Assembly: GCF_008705135.1 (NCBI RefSeq) | Contig: NZ_CP023694.1 | Coordinates: forward strand, 2,480,001-2,544,000 | DNA: 64,000 nt | From: Streptomyces coeruleorubidus | GTDB taxonomy: Bacteria > Actinomycetota > Actinomycetes > Streptomycetales > Streptomycetaceae | Direction of reading: 5' to 3' | Part shown: positions 58,087 to 64,000 of the stretch, piece after piece | Numbering within the stretch: the stretch's first letter is position 1 | Layout: each line of letters opens with the position of its first letter | Notes under the pieces: generated by a model | The model's database searches: none | Told to the model about the DNA's origin: nothing | What the model saw: only the letters and a program-made list of their open reading frames with translations | Position numbers and translations under genes: made by a program

Positions 58087-58905
58087 CTACTCCTGTCGGC
58101 GCACGCCCTTCGCGAGGTCACCCGCGAGCGAGCGCACGGCCTCGACACCGGCCGCGTCGTCCGGGGCGTCCAGCATGGCCTTGACGAAGGCGGAGCCGAC
58201 GATCACGCCGTCGGCGAAGCCGGCGACCTCGGCGGCCTGGGCGGCGTTGGAGACGCCGAGCCCGACGCAGACCGGCAGGTCCGTGCCGCTGGCCCGGGTG
58301 CGTGCCACCAGGTCCTCGGCCTGCGAGCTGACCGACGCGCGGGTGCCGGTGACGCCCATGAGGGAAGCGGCGTAGACGAAGCCGCTGCCCGCCGCGGTGA
58401 TCTGCGCGAGCCGCTGGTCCTTGCTGCTGGGGGCGACGACGAAGACGGTGGCGAGGCCGTGCTTCTCGGCGTGCTCCCTCCACAGCGCCGACTCCTGCAC
58501 GGGCAGGTCGGGCAGGATGCACCCGGCGCCGCCCGCCTCGGCGAGCTCGGCGGTGAACCGCTCGACGCCGTAGCGGTCGATGGGGTTCCAGTACGTCATG
58601 ACGAGCACCGGCTTGCCGGTGGCCGCGTGGGCCTCGCGGACCGTGCGCATCACGTCGGCGATCTTCACGCCGCCGCGCAGGGCGATGTCGTCGGCGGTCT
58701 GGATGACGGGCCCGTCGAGGACGGGGTCGCTGTGCGGCAGACCGACCTCGACGACGTCGGCGCCGCCGTCCAGGACGGCCTTGATCGCCTCGATGCCGCC
58801 GTCCACGGTCGGGAACCCGGCCGGGAGGTAGGCGATGAGGGCGGCCCGGCCCTCGGACTTCGCCGCGGCGAGGGTGTCGCTCAGCAGCTGAATGTTCCCG
58901 CTCAC
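58087..58905 (-). CDS. trpA: Tryptophan synthase alpha chain
   Basis: 272-residue alpha subunit, splitting indole-3-glycerol phosphate to indole and glyceraldehyde 3-phosphate. The catalytic Glu is E53 in [11 protein letters not shown], the catalytic Asp is D64 in VLDGPVIQ, and the phosphate site is near [13 protein letters not shown] and [12 protein letters not shown] at 58905 overlaps the trpB stop by 4 bp, so alpha and beta chains are made together. Confidence 0.97.
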   Translation of the reverse strand: MSGNIQLLSDTLAAAKSEGRAALIAYLPAGFPTVDGGIEAIKAVLDGGADVVEVGLPHSDPVLDGPVIQTADDIALRGGVKIADVMRTVREAHAATGKPVLVMTYWNPIDRYGVERFTAELAEAGGAGCILPDLPVQESALWREHAEKHGLATVFVVAPSSKDQRLAQITAAGSGFVYAASLMGVTGTRASVSSQAEDLVARTRASGTDLPVCVGLGVSNAAQAAEVAGFADGVIVGSAFVKAMLDAPDDAAGVEAVRSLAGDLAKGVRRQE

Positions 58906-60188
58906 TTGGCGTCCCCCTCGATCTCTGCGGTGTCGGTGTCGGCGTCGGCGGCGACCTCGGCGTCGGTGTCGTAGAGGCCGAAGTAGCGGGCGGCGGTGTC
59001 CATGTCCTTGTCGCCGCGCCCGGACAGGTTGACCACGATCAGCCCGTCCTCGCCGAGCTCCCTGCCGACCTCCAGGGCGCCGGCCAGCGCGTGGGCGCTC
59101 TCGATGGCCGGGATGATGCCCTCGGTGCGGGACAGCAGGCGCAGGGCCTGCATGGCCGCGTCGTCCGTGACCGCGCGGTACTCACCGCGGCCGGAGTCCT
59201 TGAGGTAGGAGTGCTCGGGGCCGATGCCCGGGTAGTCCAGACCGGCCGAGATCGAGTACGGCTCGGTGATCTGGCCCTCGTCGTCCTGGAGGACGTACGA
59301 CCGGGAGCCGTGCAGGATGCCGGGCTCTCCGGCGGTCAGGGTCGCCGCGTGCTCGCCGGTGTCGACGCCGTGGCCTGCCGGCTCGCAGCCGATGAGGCGT
59401 ACGTCCGGGTCCGGGATGAAGGCGTGGAAGAGGCCGATGGCGTTGGAGCCGCCGCCGACGCAGGCGACGGCCGCGTCGGGGAGCTGGCCCGCGCGCTCCA
59501 GGAGCTGGCGGCGGGTCTCCACGCCGATGACCCGGTGGAAGTCGCGGACCATGGCAGGGAAGGGGTGGGGACCGGCCACCGTGCCGAAGAGGTAGTGCGT
59601 GTGCTCGACGTTGGCGACCCAGTCGCGGAACGCCTCGTTGATCGCGTCCTTCAGCGTGCGGCTGCCGGACTTCACGGCGATGACCTCGGCGCCGAGCATG
59701 CGCATCCGCGCGACGTTGAGGGCCTGCCGCTGCGTGTCGATCTCGCCCATGTAGATGGTGCACTCGAGGCCGAAGAGCGCGCAGGCCGTGGCCGTGGCGA
59801 CGCCGTGCTGGCCGGCGCCCGTCTCGGCGATGACGCGGGTCTTGCCCATGCGCTTGGTGAGCAGGGCCTGGCCGAGGACGTTGTTGATCTTGTGGGAGCC
59901 GGTGTGGTTGAGGTCTTCCCGCTTGAGGAAGATCCGGGCGCCACCGGCGTGCTCGGCGAACCGGGGCACCTCCGTCAGCGCCGACGGGCGGCCGGTGTAG
60001 TTGACCAGGAGGTCGTCGAGTTCCTTGGCGAACTCCGGGTCGTGCTTGGCCTTGTCGTACTCGACGGCCACCTCGTCGACTGCGGCGACGAGGGCCTCCG
60101 GGATGAACTTGCCGCCGAATGTCCCGAAGTAGCCTTCGGGGTTGGGCGTTTGACCCTCGGGGTCGGGGATGAAGAACTGACTGGGCAT
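58902..60188 (-). CDS. trpB: Tryptophan synthase beta chain
   Basis: 428-residue PLP enzyme joining indole and serine into tryptophan. The Schiff-base lysine is K100 in HTGSHKINN, the PLP-phosphate loop is GGGSNAIG, and [18 protein letters not shown] is the usual beta-chain segment. The C-terminus carries an acidic Ala/Asp-rich tail ([18 protein letters not shown]) beyond the typical end. It lies 75 bp downstream of trpM. Confidence 0.97.
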   Translation of the reverse strand: MPSQFFIPDPEGQTPNPEGYFGTFGGKFIPEALVAAVDEVAVEYDKAKHDPEFAKELDDLLVNYTGRPSALTEVPRFAEHAGGARIFLKREDLNHTGSHKINNVLGQALLTKRMGKTRVIAETGAGQHGVATATACALFGLECTIYMGEIDTQRQALNVARMRMLGAEVIAVKSGSRTLKDAINEAFRDWVANVEHTHYLFGTVAGPHPFPAMVRDFHRVIGVETRRQLLERAGQLPDAAVACVGGGSNAIGLFHAFIPDPDVRLIGCEPAGHGVDTGEHAATLTAGEPGILHGSRSYVLQDDEGQITEPYSISAGLDYPGIGPEHSYLKDSGRGEYRAVTDDAAMQALRLLSRTEGIIPAIESAHALAGALEVGRELGEDGLIVVNLSGRGDKDMDTAARYFGLYDTDAEVAADADTDTAEIEGDAK

Positions 60189-60263
60189 GCGAATACCTCA
60201 CGGTGAGTGTGTTGGATGCACTAGTCGCCGTGGGGGCGGGGATCGACTGTTGACCGCGGGCCG

Positions 60264-60464
60264 TCAGTGGCTGGTCGCGCAGTTCCCCGCGCCCCTTACG
60301 GGGCGCTGTTGCCATCGCATGCCGTTGACCTGGCCCGGCTCGTCACCGATGACGTAGCGGACGCGGCGGCCGTGTACGCGGCGCGCGGGCGCACGGCAGC
60401 CGCGGGGGCGGCAGCCGCGCGCGAGGCGGGCGTACCGGTCCACGGTCGTCATGGTGAGGTTCAT
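60264..60464 (-). CDS. trpM: TrpM-like small protein
   Basis: 66-residue basic protein, MNLTMTTVDRYARLARGCRPRG..., situated between trpC and trpB exactly where S. coelicolor has trpM. There TrpM is a small protein shown to modulate tryptophan production and development; its biochemical role is unresolved. It has no recognisable domain, is rich in Arg and Gly with four Cys/His that might bind metal, and has no membrane helix. ATG at 60464 was chosen over a TTG three codons upstream and an ATG four codons downstream. Confidence 0.75.
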   Translation of the reverse strand: MNLTMTTVDRYARLARGCRPRGCRAPARRVHGRRVRYVIGDEPGQVNGMRWQQRPVRGAGNCATSH

Positions 60465-60486
60465 CGGGGCCAAGCCTAGCGGGGGA

Positions 60487-61296
60487 TCAGCCCCGGCCGT
60501 GCCGGAGTGCGGGGTGTTCGCCTGCCGCCACCAGGTCGGAGACCGCCGTCTTGGGGTCCTTGCCGGTGACGAGGGACTCGCCCACCAGGACCGCGTCGGC
60601 GCCGGCGTTGGCGTAGGCGATGAGGTCGTGCGGGCCGCGGACGCCGGACTCGGCGATCTTGATGATGTGGTCGGGGATCTCGGGTGCCACGCGCTCGAAG
60701 GTGCCGCGGTCGACCTCGAGGGTCTTGAGGTTGCGCGCGTTGACGCCGATCACGCGTGCGCCGGCGTCGACCGCGCGCTCGACCTCGTCCTCGTCGTGCA
60801 CCTCGACGAGCGGCGTGAGCCCGATGGACTCGGCGCGCTCGATCAGGGACTCCAGGGCGGGCTGGTCGAGAGCGGCGACGATCAGCAGGACGACGTCGGC
60901 GCCGTAGGCCCGGGCCTCCCAGAGCTGGTACGACGTGACGATGAAGTCCTTGCGCAGGACCGGGATGTCCACGCGGGCGCGGACCGCCTCGAGGTCGGCG
61001 AGCGAGCCGCCGAAGCGCCGCTGTTCGGTGAGGACGGAGATGACGGCCGCGCCGCCCGCCTCGTAGTCCGCGGCGAGTCCGGCCGGGTCGGCGATCGCGG
61101 CCAGCGCGCCCTTGGACGGGCTGGAGCGCTTGACCTCGCAGATGACCTTGACGCCGTCGCCGCGCAGTGCGGCCGCGCCGTCCTTGGCGGCGGGAGCCTT
61201 CGCCGCGCGCTCCTTGAGCTCGTCGAGGCTGACGCGCGCCTGCCGCTCCGCGAGGTCGGCACGGACTCCGTCGATGATCTCGTCGAGCACACTCAC
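60487..61296 (-). CDS. trpC: Indole-3-glycerol-phosphate synthase
   Basis: 269-residue TIM-barrel enzyme converting CdRP to indole-3-glycerol phosphate. Recognisable residues: [16 protein letters not shown] (catalytic Lys), [52 protein letters not shown] and [32 protein letters not shown] at 61296 follows GGAAGGGGG. trpM lies 22 bp downstream of the stop. No Trp-rich leader peptide was found in the 140 bp upstream. Confidence 0.96.
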   Translation of the reverse strand: MSVLDEIIDGVRADLAERQARVSLDELKERAAKAPAAKDGAAALRGDGVKVICEVKRSSPSKGALAAIADPAGLAADYEAGGAAVISVLTEQRRFGGSLADLEAVRARVDIPVLRKDFIVTSYQLWEARAYGADVVLLIVAALDQPALESLIERAESIGLTPLVEVHDEDEVERAVDAGARVIGVNARNLKTLEVDRGTFERVAPEIPDHIIKIAESGVRGPHDLIAYANAGADAVLVGESLVTGKDPKTAVSDLVAAGEHPALRHGRG

Positions 61297-61435
61297 GCGA
61301 GCGGCCCCCTTCCAGACTCTTGACAGTTCCAGCGACCGATCGAAAACCGATGGTCACTGCGATGGTATCCGCAGCGGGGCGTAGGCCTCGCATCCGGTTG
61401 ACGCCGGTCCCACTACCTGGACATCCGCCAGTTGA

Positions 61436-61870
61436 TCAAGGATGGAGCCAGCCACCGAAGGGCAGGTTCCGGACGACCGTGAAGACCAGCAGCAACGCGC
61501 CGAGGCTCCACACCAGCCCCGGGCGGGGGTCGATCCGCAGCGGGCGCCCGCGCACCGCGTGGACCACCCAGACGGTCCACAGCACGGCGAAGGCCAGATA
61601 GCCGAGGACGGCGAGCGCGTTGGCGTGCAGTGCCGCCGGGAGGTCGCCGTGGACGAAGGCGTGCGCACTGCGCAGTCCGCCGCAGCCGGGGCAGTACAGG
61701 CCCGTGTAGTGCAGCAGCGGGCAGACGGGGTAGTGGCCGGGTTCGTTGGGGTCGACCGCGCCCACGTAGGCGAAGGCCGCGGTGACGGCCGCGAGCACCC
61801 CGGCGGGGACGGCCAGGCGGCCCGGGACGCTGGGCGTCGCCCTTCGGCTGTCGGCGTTCACGGCAGCCAT
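61436..61870 (-). CDS. DUF2752 membrane protein
   Basis: 144-residue protein with three to four helices and the DUF2752 core CPLLHYTGLYCPGCGGLRSAHAFVHGDLPAALHANALA. The CPxCG-GLR motif defines the family; its function is unknown. The frame is open upstream to 62509, but MAAVNADSRRATPSV at 61870 fits the family start. It lies in the trp cluster between trpC and the HGxxPAAW gene, an arrangement conserved in Streptomyces. Confidence 0.82.
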   Translation of the reverse strand: MAAVNADSRRATPSVPGRLAVPAGVLAAVTAAFAYVGAVDPNEPGHYPVCPLLHYTGLYCPGCGGLRSAHAFVHGDLPAALHANALAVLGYLAFAVLWTVWVVHAVRGRPLRIDPRPGLVWSLGALLLVFTVVRNLPFGGWLHP

Positions 61871-61953
61871 TGTGCCCCGCACGCGCGTGAGGGGCGGTCC
61901 CGGCACCCGAGTGCCGGCCGCCCCTGACGCGACAACGCGGTGTTCCGCGGGGA

Positions 61954-62205
61954 TCAGCCCTCGGCGCGCGCCGGCTCGCGGTCGCCCGTGGTCCGGTGCG
62001 GCTGGTGCAGTTCCTTCGGCTGTCCGAGACCCATCGCGCGCATGACGGCGCCGACGACGCCGCCGAGCAGCACGACCACCATGCCGGCCCAGAAGCCCGC
62101 CGGCTGGTCCATCACCATGAACGCGCCCGCGACGCAGAAACCGATGAAGGCGATCGTGACACCGGTCCAGGCGGCCGGGGTGTGACCGTGGCTGCTGCCC
62201 GCCAT
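61954..62205 (-). CDS. HGxxPAAW-motif small membrane protein
   Basis: 83-residue two-helix membrane protein beginning MAGSSHGHTPAAWTGVTIAFIGF, which contains the motif that names this actinobacterial family. The second helix is FWAGMVVVLLGGVVGAVM. The function is unknown; it regularly sits in trp clusters of Streptomyces. Confidence 0.88.
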   Translation of the reverse strand: MAGSSHGHTPAAWTGVTIAFIGFCVAGAFMVMDQPAGFWAGMVVVLLGGVVGAVMRAMGLGQPKELHQPHRTTGDREPARAEG

Positions 62206-62324
62206 TGCTTGCTCCTCGTTGCTGTGTGCGTGTCTGAGCAGGACGCTCGGGCCCATTGTCCCGCACGTGCGCGGGGGCGGTGAGCGGGGGTGCTCCTGCG
62301 ATACGCCCCGCTCCCCCGTGTGGC

Positions 62325-62966
62325 TCAGGCTCCGGTCGGGTCCTCGCCCCGGTCGAGCGCCTTCCACAGGTCTTCGGGCCGGTCCGGGTCGACGGCGGGG
62401 GCCTTGCGGCGCGGCTGCGGTGTGCCGCTCCGCTCGTAGCGGCCGGACATCGCGGGCCACAGCCGGCCGTAGCGCAGGGCGAGCAGTCCGGCCAGGAGGA
62501 GCAGCACACCGCCGACGGCCGCGACGTACGGCCAGGCGGTGTGGCTGAGGGTGTCTACGGAGGCGGAGCTGTCGCCGGAGGCCTGGGCGGCCTGCTCGTC
62601 GAGCGCGGAGCCGTCGGAGGCGCCGAGCAGGGCGGCGACGACGATGCCCGCGCCGGAGAGCGCGAGCAGCGCGGCCACGACGAGGCGGCCGGCCCGGCGG
62701 ACGGCGAAGACGGCGACGAGCGCGGCGAGGCCGACCACGGCGAGCGCCGCCGGGACGCCTGTGACGTCGCTGCCCTTGGCGGTCAGGGGGAAGGCGCCGC
62801 CGGCGACCGTCGCGGTGCCCTCCGCCCAGCGCTGCCGGGTGGCGAGCAGCGCCACGGCCGCGCCGAGCGCGCCGCACAGCAGCGCGACGGCGAGGCTCCG
62901 GCGGCCGGCCCGGGCGGACCCGGCGCCTTGGGAACGGGGGTGAGGTGCAGCAGTCACGTACCCCAC
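62325..62966 (-). CDS. Trp-operon-associated membrane protein (TIGR02234 type)
   Basis: 213-residue protein with four helices: LAVALLCGALGAAVALLATRQRW, AALAVVGLAALVAVFAVR, LVVAALLALSGAGIVVAALLG and WPYVAAVGGVLLLLAGLLALRYG. The WPYVA segment and the cytoplasmic tail (GRLWPAMSGRYER...DPDRPEDLWKALDRGEDPT) mark the Trp-region conserved membrane family found next to trpE in actinobacteria. The function is unknown. Two GTG starts (62966, 62957) are possible; the longer is given. It is 41 bp downstream of trpE. Confidence 0.82.
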   Translation of the reverse strand: MGYVTAAPHPRSQGAGSARAGRRSLAVALLCGALGAAVALLATRQRWAEGTATVAGGAFPLTAKGSDVTGVPAALAVVGLAALVAVFAVRRAGRLVVAALLALSGAGIVVAALLGASDGSALDEQAAQASGDSSASVDTLSHTAWPYVAAVGGVLLLLAGLLALRYGRLWPAMSGRYERSGTPQPRRKAPAVDPDRPEDLWKALDRGEDPTGA

Positions 62967-63007
62967 TATCGCTTGAACCCGGGGCGAACCGTCACCCGGG
63001 GGTCATC

Positions 63008-64000
<993 letters not shown>

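Noticed and set aside
61297..61435. Trp leader peptide and attenuator upstream of trpC
   Set aside because: The short frame upstream has no tandem Trp codons and no terminator/antiterminator pair could be drawn.

Overview
This is a chromosomal segment of a Streptomyces or very close relative. The base composition is very GC-rich with strong third-position GC bias, GTG starts are frequent, and genes are often coupled by ATGA or GTGA overlaps. Signature actinobacterial genes are present: an ANTAR regulator next to a Leu tRNA, the small trpM gene inside a trp cluster, and an HGxxPAAW protein. The first gene (branched-chain amino-acid binding protein) and the last (trpE) run off the ends.

Layout. 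(1) 1-4671: high-affinity branched-chain amino-acid ABC transporter (binding protein, livH, livM, livG, livF). (2) 4737-8782: PdtaR-type ANTAR regulator, tRNA-Leu(CAA), an HTH/LAGLIDADG protein directly behind the tRNA, pyruvate kinase and a SIMPL-domain protein. (3) 8944-20259: Tat-exported 5'-nucleotidase, a DesA/DesB-like decarboxylase and N-hydroxylase pair, an array of degenerate 44-bp repeats, aminopeptidase N, a single-domain response regulator facing an alpha/beta hydrolase, chorismate mutase, a GNAT protein and an HExxH protein. (4) 20301-30141: a compact cluster with the content and order of the mycobacterial KstR2 regulon for steroid rings C and D: two SDRs, echA20, ipdA, ipdB, ipdC, fadA6, kstR2, ipdF, fadE31 and a small fadE. 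It has two KstR2-like operators, one in each divergent promoter region. (5) 30113-41767: solitary QcrB-like cytochrome b, TerF-like VWA protein, a two-ATPase/two-permease MacB-like ABC system, a VWA gene remnant and a GH46-type secreted protein. (6) 41901-49066: gltBD with a GlnR-box-like site, and a VIT1-type Fe/Mn transporter. (7) 49294-56145: six tightly coupled genes: four consecutive ADP-ribosylglycohydrolase-fold paralogues, a CaiB-type CoA-transferase and a CitE-like lyase. (8) 56204-64000, minus strand: lgt, a DsbA-like thioredoxin-fold protein, then the tryptophan cluster trpA-trpB-trpM-trpC and, further upstream, three small membrane proteins and trpE.

Most of the window is housekeeping nitrogen, amino-acid and central metabolism. 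The most unusual parts are the steroid C/D-ring module, the four-paralogue ADP-ribosylglycohydrolase operon, the 44-bp repeat array, the tRNA-linked LAGLIDADG protein, and the GH46-like protein that seems to lack its general-acid glutamate. Family assignments come from reading the translated sequences and from remembered family members; no database search was run.
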